Positions 1 to 12,813 of a stretch of DNA of 64,000 nucleotides are shown here, piece after piece. Source of the stretch: Cladorrhinum sp. PSN259 (Eukaryota > Ascomycota > Sordariomycetes > Sordariales > Podosporaceae); assembly GCA_033725935.1 (NCBI GenBank), contig MU867135.1, positions 1 through 64,000 of the forward strand, read 5' to 3'. Position numbers and translations under genes: made by a program. Numbering within the stretch: the stretch's first letter is position 1; every line of letters begins with the position of its first letter. The notes beneath the pieces were generated by a model. That model was not told the origin of the DNA, did no database searches, and saw nothing but the letters and a program-made list of their open reading frames with translations.

Positions 1-761
<761 letters not shown>

Positions 762-2230
762 CTACTCAATTTTGGCAACTCCTTTCAACCTCAAGTATAC
801 ATCCGTACCCCATCCATGCAAGCTCTGTACAGCAATGCCTCCACCAAAGTACTCCGCATAGGCTCTGCTCAGTGGCAAACCATACCCAAGCCCGGCGATG
901 GAGGAGCTCCCGCTGCTGGCAGCAGAAATAACACTCAGCGCATCGTCACTCCATGCGCCAGGAGGCTCGTCGTCATTCTCACTAAAAGTGGTAAAACTAT
1001 AACTCCAGATGTGTGGAAGAACGTCCGAACTGATACCTCCTCCTCTGTCACGAATTCGAATCGTTACCCCGGGTGAGTTGTCGTCCAGCGGTGCTATAGC
1101 ATCCCGAGTGAAAGCTCCCATCTCCTGGCTTGGTGGCGGTACAGTAACCGCATCGGCCGCCGGGTTCTGGGAAGGCGGTTCAGGCGCAATAGTTATGACT
1201 ATGGGGGACCGGCTCATGCCATTCTCCACCGTGGCGCGGAAAGCGTTCTTAAGCAACTCCGTAATGATATACTCGAGGTGAGTCGGCACAAAGGCAAAGG
1301 TAGTCTCCGGCTCGCCATCAATAATCCATTCCGGACGAACACCGTACTTGAGCTCGCATATGTCCGCAACAAAACCGCCACAAGAGTCGATAGTGCTCGC
1401 CGGCCGTAGGGCCGTATCAATAACTCCAATGTAATTAGGATGTTCAGGGCAACGGGTGGGCGAGGCTGCTGGATTGAAGTGAGCGGCGCTGCTGAAGTGA
1501 AGCGCTATATGGTGCTCAGCAATTAGTCGCGTGCCGATCCTAGCTCGAAGATGTTTGTCAAGAAAAGTCGTGACATCTGCCGGCGAAATATATTTGCGGG
1601 ATTCCAGGAACCCGCGGGCGAGGATGGGGATGGTGTCGGTGTGGGTTTGGACCAGTTCGGCGAGGACCTCGGTGAAGCGGATCTCGTCGTCGAGATTGCT
1701 GATTGTACGTCCCTGCCATGGGAGAAGTGTGGACAGGGAGTGCTGATAGTTGTTGTAAATCTTGCTGATGTTGGGGTTGGACACGACGATGTAGGGCAGG
1801 TTTCTAAGTGCTTGTATTCGGCGTGCCAGCCGGCTCGGAAGCAGTGACAGCGTGAATCGTGCGGAGGCGAGCAGAGCGTCTTCTGAGAGTGGTGGACGAC
1901 CATGTCTAAAAAGCAACACCGGATGGTGACAAGGTGAGACAGCGTCCTGCAGTGTTACTTGGTGGAGACTTACTTGACGAGGTCTGCCAGGCTTAGCCGG
2001 TGAATTGGCGTTTGCGCGAGAGAGGGAACAACATCGCTGGTTTCCAGGTGACTGACTAGCCGGCTTGGGTCTTTATGGTGGTGTGGGGGATGATGATGAT
2101 GGCTGCCCCTAGGGCTCTTCAACGTTGATCCCGCCCTTCGCCCATGGTACGGCTGGTATACGGTCCTCGCCGTGAAGCATCTGGGAATGGTATCAGGCAA
2201 CCGGAGCGGCAGCCTTGTTGTGAATCTCAT
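762..2230 (-). CDS. Mitochondrial PDH/BCKDH-type protein kinase
   Basis: Two exons (2230-1974 and 1905-762) give 466 residues. The intron has a GTAAGT donor and TTTTTAG acceptor, and the join restores DLVKHGRPPL. The family phosphorylates and switches off pyruvate or branched-chain 2-oxoacid dehydrogenase in the mitochondrial matrix. Seen: an Arg-rich, acid-poor N-terminus consistent with a presequence, the helical regulatory region, and the GHKL ATP fold with the N-box (ELLKNAFRAT, near residue 320), G1 box (IRIRDRGGGI) and G2 box (GLGYGLPLSRAYAEYFGG). Length fits the fungal Pkp family (about 400-490). Which dehydrogenase it acts on cannot be decided from sequence. The presequence carries a natural His-rich stretch (HHHHPPHHH). 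Confidence 0.93.
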
Positions 2231-2688
2231 GTTGGCATATTAAGCCGATGTCAAGTATAAAGATAAAAGAGCAAGAGAGAAATAGAGAAATGGAGGTAAT
2301 GGACAATCAGATCATCCTCGATTGATCCGTTAACCCGTGTGTGATGCAGAACCACTACAAGGGTGCGATGTCGCCAAGATCTTGACTGCAGATATTCCCG
2401 TTTATGATTTCTGCTCAAAACTAGAGTCTGTGCCTGGTCAGTCAATAAGTCGGCTAGTTTCAATGTAAACAAACAATATTTTACTTGGGAAAAAGCTGCG
2501 AAGAGAAATTCAATTCAGGATGACTGTCAACTGCTCGCGTCATAGGCCCTCTATCAGCGGCTGCCCAGCCTGATAAGCTTTCTTAACCTCAAGACAAGGG
2601 TCTGCTGCCCCGCGGGCCCCGCCTTCACCCTTCCCTGTGCCCCGCATCCTTGAACGCCTGCCCTGAGCTCCTTTGCTCCCGTCCCTTC
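2231..2688. other. Intergenic: kinase promoter and 3' flank of inhibitor gene
   Basis: Both neighbours are on the minus strand, so this holds the kinase upstream region. I see no further gene. Confidence 0.6.
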
Positions 2689-2956
2689 TTATTGAGTCCT
2701 CACCTCCTGGTCCTGCTCGACCGCCTCAACGTAAGGTTCCGAGTCTAGGGTTTGAACGGTTCCCTCAGGGACCGTATACGCAAACCCCTTGATCAAACTG
2801 TACTCATGAGTGATATCGCCTCCCTGGTCCTTGATCTTCTGCTTGGCCCTGTACTTTATCAGCATGTGGGACATGGAAAACGTTGTATGATATCGCTTAC
2901 TGCGCGAGATCCTCATCGCTAGCATTGTCCTTTAGAGTAACAATGAAGGAAGGCAT
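2689..2956 (-). CDS. I9-type peptidase inhibitor (Pbi2-like)
   Basis: Two exons (2956-2901 and 2848-2689) with a 52-nt GTAAGC...CAG intron give 71 residues, starting MPSFIVTLKDNASDEDLAQ. This is the free-standing form of the inhibitor I9 fold that also serves as the propeptide of subtilisins; yeast Pbi2 (75 residues) inhibits vacuolar proteinase B and helps vacuole fusion. Seen: the beta-alpha-beta pattern FIVTLKD...AKQKIKDQGGDITHEYSLIKGFAYTVPEG...YVEAVEQDQEV, no signal peptide, and no attached protease domain. The start was chosen because it gives the family's usual N-terminus; the longer open frame upstream is 5' leader. Divergent from bms1. Confidence 0.9.
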
Positions 2957-3911
2957 GATGATGGCGCTTGGTTTTGCTTGATTTATGCACAAGTTTCTGT
3001 TGCTTGGAGATGATGATTTATGGAAAGAGAATCGCAAAACGGATTTGGGTTCTGGAGCCTTTTTATAATAGACACCAAGCAACCGTCTAGACGCCGAGCT
3101 CGAACGAAGAGGACCCATTTCCCTGTGACGCGGCGCCGAAAGGACCGCGGGGGAAGGGAATACGTCATGCACCTCAGTTGCGTGCCCACATGCGCGTTGC
3201 AACCTGGACGAGTGTTACAGGTCGATGCTGGACTACAACGCTTATTTTCGGTTGAAATTTTGGGAAGCGCGGGATGCGCCCATTCCAGTTTGTTCTCGCT
3301 CCTGTCACGCAAGAACGTCCCCATGTGATGTGTACACAGCTTATGTCTAACCCCTCAGATGAAGTGGAGTGGATATACGACCCTATCTAATCTCATCATA
3401 TATTGCAATGTGATACCGTACGAGGGGAGATATCACGAATGATCTGCTCTACCATGAGGGGGATGAACTGCGAGATTATTCAAAACGGCAGTAGCGTCTG
3501 GTCGGGCTCTCCGGCATCTGCAGGCTATCCAGAAATAGGAAACCCGATATCACATACCGAATCTCGTGAGAAGGTGATCTTCCCCTCTCAGATCTTGGTT
3601 GCTCAGGGCTGCCTCCATCTGATCGTCACTGGAGAAGCTCAGTCCCAACCTGGAAGTTACCTACACTTACCTCCCAGGTTACGAACAAGCCCCACCAAAT
3701 CACCCACCATCCAAGTCCAGAATGCACTACCCCGCTGAGCTTCGCAACCCTGCTGTGCTTGCGTTATCGATAAGCTTATCTCTTATCAACCGATGGTCTT
3801 CGGCCCAAAAAATTCTGGAGCTTTGGCTTTGGAATTGAGATCACAGGCAAGCGTCGCGACTGGATTTTTCGGTGCAGAAACGCCCGAATCACCAAATTGA
3901 TTCGCGCAACA
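2957..3911. other. Divergent promoter region between I9 gene and bms1
   Basis: About 950 bp between two outward-facing genes. An open frame at 3403-3738 has no family features and is probably chance. No clear regulatory motif was identified. Confidence 0.6.
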
Positions 3912-6900
3912 ATGACAATGGAGCAAACACACAAGCCGCATCGGCAATCGAAAAAGTCCAAGGATGCAAAGAAACAACATTCAGGAGGTCCTAATCCCAA
4001 GGCGTTCGTAGTATCTAACCCTGGCAAACTCGCAAGACAAGCTGCGCGCTCCCATGATGTAGGTTCAAACTCACCACCAAAACATCCATTTTATGGCCAC
4101 TAAATCACTGGCTCCCAGATCAACGAAAAGCGACTTCATGTACCGCTTGTCGACCGCATTCCCGATGAACCGCCCCCGAGACTCGTTACCATTGTCGGCC
4201 CCCCTGGTGTCGGCAAGACGACCTTGCTTAAATCCCTGATCCGCCGATATGCGAAGGAAACAATCTCAGATCCCGTGGGACCGATTACGGTCGTTACATC
4301 CAAAAAGCAGCGATTAACATTCATTGAGTGCCCCAATGAGTTGGAAGCGATGGTTGATATTGCCAAGGTCGCCGACATTGTGTTGCTGATGATTGACGGA
4401 AACTATGGCTTCGAAATGGAGACGATGGAGTTCCTCAACGTCCTTGCATCTACTGGTATGCCAGGCAACGTGTTTGGCATTCTCACCCATCTCGATCTCT
4501 TCCGGAAACCGCAAGCGCTGAAGGATGCCAAGAAGAGGTTAAAACACAGATTGTGGACGGAGTTGTACCAGGGCGCTCACCTCTTTTATCTTTCTGGTGT
4601 CCTGAACGGCCGCTACCCCGACCGCGAGATTCACAACTTGTCCCGATTTATTTCCGTCATGAAGAACCCCCGCCCGCTGGTCTGGAGGAATTCGCACCCA
4701 TACACGATCATCGACAATTACCGCGACATCACTCACCCAACCAAGATTGAAGAAGACGAGAGTTGCGACCGATTGATTGAGTTATCTGGTTACTTGCGCG
4801 GCACCAACTTTGCTGCCGATGGACAGAGGGTACATGTTGCTGGCTTGGGAGATTTCACAATTTCTGCGATGGAGGTACTGCCAGATCCTTGCCCAACCCC
4901 TCAGATGGAGCAGGCGCTTGCAAAGGCTAGTGGGAAGACAGGCCGGAGGCGACTTGATGAGAAGGACAAGAAACTCTGGGCTCCCATGGCCGATCGCAGT
5001 GGTTTGAAGATCACTGGTGATCATATCGTTATTACCAGGGAGAAGGGCTTCGCCTTCGACAAGGATGCTGAAGGTGTCGAGCGGGGCGAGGGTGAGCAGC
5101 TTATTGTTGATCTTCAGGGGGAGAGGAAACTGCTTGGTTATTCGGACAAGGGTGTGAAGCTCTTTGCGAGCGGAGAAGAGCTCACCCAGGTTCCAGAGGA
5201 GGTCAACAGCGGAAGAAAAACGCACAGGGAAGCGCGATTCGCCAGCCGAGAAGAAGGAGATGATGACCAGGTTCCCGATGACGAAGGCTTTGTCAGTGGT
5301 GATGAGCCAGAAGGATCTGATCTCGAGGAATCCGAGTTTGACCTCTCGAAGCTTGGCAAGATGTTCCGAAAGCAAAACGATCAGGAAAAGGAAGGCGATA
5401 TCAACTTTGCCGACAGCGATTCTGATCTAGGCTCAATATCCGGGGACGAGGAGGCTTCAGATTCTGAGGACGATGAGGACCTGAAAGATGACGAGAGTAT
5501 GGAGGATTTTGATTCTGACGACGAAGATGGCGCCACTAAATGGAAGGATAACATGATGGAGAGGGCAAAGCAGCTTCACGGAAAGAGACGCCCATATCGC
5601 GCCGTGGACCTTGGAAGATTCATGTACGATGAAAATCTCAGTGCCAAGGAAGCACTGAATGAGTGGAGAGGTGAAGAAAACGAGGATGAGGAAATGGAGG
5701 AGGATATAGAGAAGGAAGATGAGGACGACACTTTCTTCAAGAGAACTGGAAACGATACAAACGAGCTGTCCGAGGACCGATTAATACCCCGATTCAACTA
5801 CGAGGAGCTGGCTGCCAAGTGGTCAAGCGAGGATGCCGTTGAAGCCCTCCGCGCCAAATTCGCAACCGCCAACTTGGCTGATGGTGAAGGTGAAGACGAC
5901 GAGGATTTTGACGGGTTCGATGAGGGCGATGATGAAGACGACGAGGGTGATGGTGCTTTCGAGGATCTTGAGGCCGAAGAAGGGGAAGAGGGCGAGGATG
6001 AAAAGGGAGAAACCGAGGAGCCAGCAGAAACCAGTCTGGAAGCAGAACGTGAGAAAAATGCTCGCCGCAAAGAAGAGCTGAAATTACGATTCGAAGAGGA
6101 AGATCGTGAGGGTTTCAAGAACGACAAGGCGATCGCAAGACGGGAGGGAGCAGACGAGGAGTTTGGCGAGGATGACTGGTACAACGTACAGAAGGCGATG
6201 CTTCAGAAGCAGCTCGACATCAATAAGGCCGAGTTTGAGAACCTCGATGAGGGCCAAAGGACCTCTGTCGAGGGCTTCAGAGCAGGAAAGTATGCCAAAT
6301 TGGTTCTTGAGGGTGTTCCGGCCGAGTTCGTGAAGCACTTCCAAGCCAAGAGGCCTATTATTATTGGCGGCCTGTCGGCTACTGAGGATAGATTTGGGTT
6401 TGTTCAAGTCAGAATCAAGAAGCACCGCTGGCACAAGAGGATTCGTTAGTTTCATCATCATGCCTCTGGATACTGGATTCTTTGCTAACTATCTTCGCAG
6501 TCAAGACGGGTGATCCCCTGATTTTCTCCCTGGGATGGAGGAGATTCCAGTCACTCCCGATCTACTCCATTTCGGACTCCAGAACAAGAAACCGAATGCT
6601 GAAGTACACACCAGAACACATGCACTGCTTCGGTACCTTCTACGGACCTCTTATTGCGCCCAACACATCATTCACTTGCTTCCAGTCCTTTTCGTCATCA
6701 AATCCTGGCTTCAGACTCGCCGCAACCGGCACCGTTCTAAGCGTAGACGAGTCGGCCGAAATCGTCAAGAAGCTTAAACTCACCGGTACGCCGTACAAGA
6801 TATTCAAGAATACAGCGTTCATCAAGGACATGTTCAGCACAAGCTTGGAAATTGCCAAGTTCGAAGGCGCAGCAATCAAGACTGTTTCCGGAGTTCGCGG

Positions 6901-7513
6901 TCAGATCAAGCGCGCTCTCGCGAAACCCGAGGGCCATTTCCGTGCAACATTCGAGGACAAGATTTTGCTTAGCGATATTGTCTTCCTTAGAGCGTGGTAC
7001 CCCATCAAGCCGCACAGGTTCTACAACCCGGTCACCAACTTGATCGGCTGGCAGAGCATGCGCCTCACGGGCGAAATTCGCCGCGCGGAGAACATTGACA
7101 CTCCGCTGCAGAAGAACAGCCAGTATCGCAAGATTGAGCGGCAAACGAGACACTTTAACGCACTTCAAGTCCCCAAGAAGCTTGCTGCCGAGTTACCTTT
7201 CAAGAGCCAGATCATTGCGACGAAGCCACAAAAGAAGGAGACATACATGCAGAAGCGCGCTGTTATTGTCCAGGGAGAAGAGAAAAAGGCCAGGGATCTC
7301 ATGCAGAAGCTTACGACCATTCGCAAGGAGCAGGTCGCGAAAAGGAAGGCTAAGAAGGCCGAGCAGAGGGAGAAGTACAAGAAGAAGATTGAGGATATCG
7401 AGGAGAGATTGGAGAATAGGGAGAAGAAGGAGAAGAAGGCCTACTGGGAGAGGGAAGGAAAGAAGAGGAGACCTAGTGACATGGGAGGTGGTGGGGGGAA
7501 GAGGAGGAAGTAA
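3912..7513 (+). CDS. bms1: Ribosome biogenesis GTPase Bms1
   Basis: Three exons (3912-4058, 4119-6444, 6501-7513) give 1161 residues; yeast Bms1 is 1183. Bms1 is the nucleolar GTPase of the U3 small-subunit processome. It delivers Rcl1 and is needed for early pre-rRNA cleavage. Seen: basic N-terminus with HKPHR and NPKAF, a P-loop at residues 74-84 (IVGPPGVGKTT), a long acidic middle region (about 5170-6060), and the C-terminal core with the HRWHKR...LKTGDPL...SLGWRRFQ...PIYS signature rebuilt exactly across intron 2. The tail is Lys/Arg-rich. Intron 1 joins SHD to INEKRLHVPLVDR. An in-frame ATG two codons downstream (3918) is an alternative start. Opposite-strand frames over the acidic region are shadows. 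Confidence 0.97.
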
Positions 7514-8765
7514 ACGGGTGTCTATCAAATTAGATAATGTTGTTTAAGGCGAGGTTCTAAAGCGTTTATCTCTTAGTAGGGTAGATAGATGTACTGTTAA
7601 AATGGCATTTTTGGAGTTGGATATGTTCAAAATTGTTGTTTTGATTGATTCGGTTTTTGCTGGTATACACAAACACAGAGAATAGAGGTTGATCGCGGGC
7701 ACAGGACCCGGGCCAAGAGAGGAAACAAACGATCTGTGTTAGCGCAATGCATCACCCCGCACAACCAGCCAACCGGATGCGATCCATCTTGTGTACTCGC
7801 AACAGCAAGCTCAGAGTTGCAACAACCAGTCTGTTTTGGCAAGGATATAGATGCAAAGAAGGATGTCATCGGATAAGGGATGGATGGGCCGGCACGGCCA
7901 TTTCGGTCCGTTGTTATCTTAGAAGTGCCCCCCAGAAAAGTTACTGGCAAGTGTTCCCTATCTGATCTACGTTTTGGCGAGTAAGACAATGCCATTGTAG
8001 CTCATTTTGATAGATAAGGACCCTAAAAAAACAAAAAGAAAAGAATAAAACATCCAAGTCCGTGCCCACTTCATAAGATTCCAATAACAATGGAAGCCAG
8101 CCGTTTTGGCGGGGTCCCGTTCGTCCTTCCGGATGTCCATCGCCATTTCGATTCCGTCACTAAGAGACATCAAAATCCAAACATGAGGAAGTCCAATCCT
8201 GCTGTGGCCAATGCCCCAAGTGCAATTCACTGAATCATCCGCCCTGCGTTTTCATTATCTCATCGCAATCCGTGCTCACCGTTGCTGAGACGAGCTTGTC
8301 TGACCAGTTTTGTGCTGTTCCCAGGTCACATGGGGTAGCGGCGTCTGGTGACCCACCGAGATCGGTGCCAACCGGCGAGATAGCGCCGTTTGGCGAACTC
8401 CAGCACCCTGCCACCATTGAACTGTACACGCAGCACACACCACAGGTCCGGAGTCGTCCCCCTTTTCTTGACACCGCCATTTCCCCTTTCTTCCATCCCT
8501 TATCGGTGTCGTTGATGATAAGGTACCTTCTTCAAGAACGATATCAATCCTCGAAAGATCAGACAGCCTTGTTATCAATCTCTTCATTATTGACTTCCAA
8601 CAATAACCAATTCATCAATTGATCATCATCGATCCCATACTTCAAAAAGATTCCACCATTGTCGGATCCTTTCGGAAGTGCCACTATCACCACCTTCAAG
8701 ACCGTGACAGCTGTGTCTAGCTTCCTTCGTCCCATACCATCCGTGACTCATCGATAATCGTCAAC
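7514..8765. other. Intergenic: bms1 3' flank and cysteine dioxygenase promoter
   Basis: About 1.25 kb. The last 250 bp before the ATG at 8766 are pyrimidine/A-rich and look like a 5' leader. No other gene was supported. Confidence 0.55.
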
Positions 8766-9511
8766 ATGGCCGTGGGCATCGTCAAGACAACCCTCGTTGG
8801 TGGTGGAGTGATGAAGTTGGAATGCTCCGCCAACTTCAACAACATGAACCGCTTCGACAAGCTCGTTCAAGCATTGAAAGATGCCCTAGGCCCTTGCTCC
8901 GGTCTAACCTCCGATGACGTCGATGTCGAGTTCCTCTCCCAGCTGATGCAAGACTATTGCTCCGACGAGAGGGAATGGGGCAAGTTCGCCATGGGCGACG
9001 CAAGCAGAGGGTATACTCGTAACCTCGTTGACGAAGGCAACGGCAAGAGTAACTTGGTACGTTGTCACTCCCTTCCCCTTGTTGCACTTCTCCCGTTTGT
9101 TTGCTTTGCCCCTGAATGACTGACTAACTCGTCTGACTTGTACAGCTTGTACTCGTCTGGTCTCCCGGCAAGGGCAGCCCGATCCACGACCATGGCAATG
9201 CTCACTGCCTGATGAAGATCCTCCGGGGTGATTTGACAGAAACTAGATATGCTTTCCCAGAGAGTGAGGAGGAAGCGCCCATGAGAGTGATATCCGAAAA
9301 GACATACAAGGAAAACCAGGTGGCGTACATGGCGGATGAGTTGGGGGTCCATAGAGTTTGGAATAGGGGAAGCGACTTTGCTGTTTCGTTACACTTGTAT
9401 ACTCCTCCGAATGTTGCGAAATGGGGATGCCATATCTTTAATCCTGAGACGGGGAAGAAGAGCCATATCAAGGGATGTGGGTATTATTCGGCGTATGGGA
9501 GGAAGTTATGA
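8766..9511 (+). CDS. CDO1: Cysteine dioxygenase
   Basis: Two exons (8766-9056, 9146-9511) give 218 residues, normal for fungal CDO. The cytosolic non-haem iron enzyme oxidises L-cysteine to cysteine sulfinate, controlling cysteine level and sulfur flow to sulfite and sulfate. Seen: cupin fold with iron ligands H111 and H113 (SPIHDHGNAHC) and H166 (GVHRVWN). C118 lies five residues after the second His and Y182 lies in SLHLYTPP; these are the pair that form the thioether cofactor in the rat enzyme. H180 matches the second-sphere His. The 89-nt intron falls between the N-terminal helices and the cupin core. All catalytic residues are present, so I expect activity. Confidence 0.96.
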
Positions 9512-11285
9512 GGTGATTGATGATTTGATATGAAGGGAAAGGGCGCGGGAGTTTTTCTTTTCGGCAAGCCAACTTCGGCCGGTGGCAAGCATTGAAGTTT
9601 GTAATGTATGATAGAGAAAGTAATAAGAAAGATGACATATGACCTGCTTTCAACTTCCCTTTTGCTTGCTGTCTGATCGACCTATTTTTTTTTGTCCAAA
9701 TGCTGGTAACAATTGTGACCGTGGTCAAGCTGGGTGGAAATTGACGCTCAAATGAGCCAAGATGGAAGAGTTCGATGCTGAACCATATGTCGACTTGGTG
9801 ATGTACCGCAGCTAAAAGCGCACCGATGGAATCCAGGGAAGTCGCTGATGTCTTCTGAGAGTAGGAGATGCCTGGAATGAGAGGAAGAGATGTGGAAAGA
9901 GAAGGAGAACGTCGACGTCGTTGACCATCCTCTGACAGTCCATCCTCTTTGGGTTTAGCGTGGATTGCACCATCGATGGGCCCACTTATTCTGGATGAAG
10001 GTGCTTGGGCTAGGTTGAGATGATCACGAGCGATTCCACGTGATGTGGTGCTCCCTGCTCTTCTCTTCAGGTCTAAGCTCGGACCAGCAACCCTTGAGAT
10101 CTCAACATGCGAAGGATTGCATCTCATCCTGCGATACGCCGCTGAGCGGCGCCATCTTCTTTTCCGGCACTTTTATAATTTCGCTTCATTGCCAACGGGA
10201 TACTTGGTTTTTGAGAGTTCCCTTCGTTTTCATTCTCATGGTGGTCCATCCATTCTCAAGACATCTTGTCATCAATTAGAACCGCATGAGAGATAGATCA
10301 AGCTTTCTCTCGGCCTTCCAGAAGCTTGCTTCAGCCTCAGCGTTGCATTACATATACTACCTGCTCACGGAATTAATCCGCTGGATCATATTTCTGTGGT
10401 TTGTTGAACGTGGTCTAGAACCTTGCCCGGCACAGATCACACCGGCGGAGGAATATGGCGCCCCCCGCCCGACCGATCGCTGCCGTCTTACCACACATTG
10501 AAACTGTTATGTGCAACCCACAATCAGCGAAGCCTTTTTCCTCACCGGCAGGAGCCTTGCAGGCGGACAAGGCCGAGCACTGCGCATTATGGCATCAATG
10601 TATCACTTGCGCGGCCACACACCTAACGATCCCTTCCTCTTTCAACATATTGTGAGATTGTATTTGCTGTTCATCTTACTGATCGTCAGGAGGTAAATGA
10701 AGGATTTGTCGCGCACCCCGCTCCCGGTCGGTCGCAATGGCCGCTGAATGCTTCCTATCATGATCCTGCTCTGTTGGAACTTTCAACCTTCGTCGAAGCA
10801 CCTTACTATAGGACCGACCAAGATTGATCATTCCTTTCACGGTCTAGCCGCCTGAGAAGCATTGTTGCAAGACAAGGTCCAGAATCCATTAATACTACCA
10901 TGTCTCTTAGAGGAGCCTGTCACTGCCCTTCAAGTGCATGTTGTTGTTGTTACGGGTTGATGGTCGGCTGAGGCACAGCAGACTTGGCTCTGCAGCATTG
11001 AGGCCTGCATGAAGCCAACCGCTTGTCATCGAAGCCACGATGCATGCCATCGACGCCGCAACGTCCGAATCCATCACTAGCATACAACGTGGGGACCAAG
11101 AGCTGTCAGCAAACCGAATACTACTATAAACAGGGGCTTTTGCTGAAAAAGGTGGTGGTGGCTCAGGTCTTCAATTGATCGGCCTCTCCTTGGTCCCTTT
11201 AAGTGGCATTCCCCAAGAAACTCGACCTCATATGACTCCGTAGCACGCATACTAAGGATTCCAGGAGGAGCAGAAATGGGTCGTC
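9512..11285. other. Intergenic between cysteine dioxygenase and receptor gene
   Basis: About 1.8 kb. Several open frames on both strands lack codon or family signals. I see nothing I can name; it should hold the receptor promoter. Confidence 0.5.
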
Positions 11286-12813
11286 ATGGCAGACAATAAC
11301 GACAACCCTTCCCTGAGGAAGGAGAGCGATAATCTGATCCCTCTTCCAGCAGCACATCGGCAAGGACTTACAGGAGTTGCTGTTCTGGCCAGCCTCTCCT
11401 TTGCCTCTTCGACCGTCGTACTGCTGTATCTAACGGTCAAGCTCATACGATGGCACGCCAAAACATGGAAAGAAAACCGGAGAATAGCCCGGGAGCAGGC
11501 GGGCGGTCCAGTGGTGGACTTGTCACTTGGACTGGAAGAGCGTCATATTATGGGACCACAACATGACGCAACCAAACCGAGTCCGGCCGCACCAGCAAGG
11601 AAGAGATACCCTAACCAGTTCCTCGTTCTCATATACAACCTTCTACTCGCCGATATCCACCAAGCAGGCGCCTTCCTGTTAAACGCGGTCTGGGTTGCAC
11701 GGGACGGTATCAGGGTCCGAACACCAACCTGTTGGATTCAGGGGTGGTTAGTGTCCACTGGAGATCTATCTTCAAGCTGCTTCATCACCGCCATTGCAGT
11801 ACACACATACCTAGCTGTTGTCCGGAATTACACACCTCCACAGCGGGCAGTTTATGGCGCCGTCGTTGGTCTCTGGTTCTTCAACTACTTCATGGCCCTG
11901 CTTGGGATAGGCATAAGCCAGAATGGAAAGGAGGGCGGCGGGTTTTATGTGCGAGCAGCTGCATGGGTATATTGGTCATCCGCCTCGATCTCTTCATTCT
12001 ATGCTAATGCTGTTGTCGTTTCAGTGCTGGATAAACATCGAATACGAAACCTACCGTCTCACCTTGCACTATCTCTGGATCTTCATCAGTCTAGCTATCA
12101 CCAGTATCCTGTACGGTCTCATCTTCTTCCACCTCCGCAAACATTCTCAACCGTCAACCAGTGCGACGCCCGAACACACATGCGGGCACCACCGTGCTTT
12201 CCTACTCTACCCAGTCATCTATGTCGTCTGCACTGCCCCGCTGGCTTTCGGGCGCATCGCTACCATGGTGGGCGCCGACGTGCCTATCTCATACTTTTGC
12301 GCTGCAGGCGCGCTGATCACAAGCAACGGATGGCTTGACGTGCTGTTATGGGGTGTGACTAGGCATCGTCTACTCTTTAGCTCGGAAGTGGACAGCGAGG
12401 AGTCTGGATTGGGGACGTTCACATTCATGAGGACACCATATGGACGGAGCTACGGGAATATGATTTGGGTTGAGGGTGCTGGGACTGAAAGGGAAGGGGA
12501 TTGGTCTGAGGGAACGGAGGTGGGTTGGGGCAAGAAGAGAATGGGAGGCTGGCGGAGGCTTGGCTTGGGGACTCGGAGTGGCAAGCCAGGAAGTCAGGAG
12601 ACCTTGAGAGAGGTTGCTAGTGTGCAAGGAGAGAATGAAAGAGGAGGCCCATGTATGGGGATACAAATGAACATGGTTACTACTGTTGTTGTTGAGGAAT
12701 TCGGCAAAGGAAGGAGAAGTATGCGGACTGGGAGAAGGGCAAGTCTGGGGACCGGAGGAGGGGATAGTCCTATCACTCCCGTGGTTGCAAAGCACAAAGA
12801 TGATGATGGGTAG
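11286..12813 (+). CDS. Seven-helix G-protein-coupled-receptor-like protein
   Basis: Two exons (11286-11966, 12025-12813) joined in phase 0 give 489 residues. Seven hydrophobic helices are visible: residues about 23-48, then those beginning NQFLVLIYNLLLADIHQAG, CWIQGWLVSTGDLSSSCF, AVYGAVVGLWFFNYFMALLG, LTLHYLWIFISLAITSILYG, AFLLYPVIYVVCTAPLAF and ISYFCAAGALITSNGWLDVL. A short N-terminus, a long first loop and a charged C-tail of about 120 residues complete it. The arrangement resembles fungal Git3/GPR-type receptors that signal through heterotrimeric G proteins to cAMP; ligand unknown. The ATG at 11286 is the first in the frame and lies just before the first helix. Assignment as a receptor rather than another 7-TM protein is inference. 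Confidence 0.8.

Noticed and set aside
5138..6184. Minus-strand and alternate-frame ORFs over the acidic part of bms1
   Set aside because: Mirror images of Asp/Glu-rich codons (Ser/Leu-rich shadows) with no family features.
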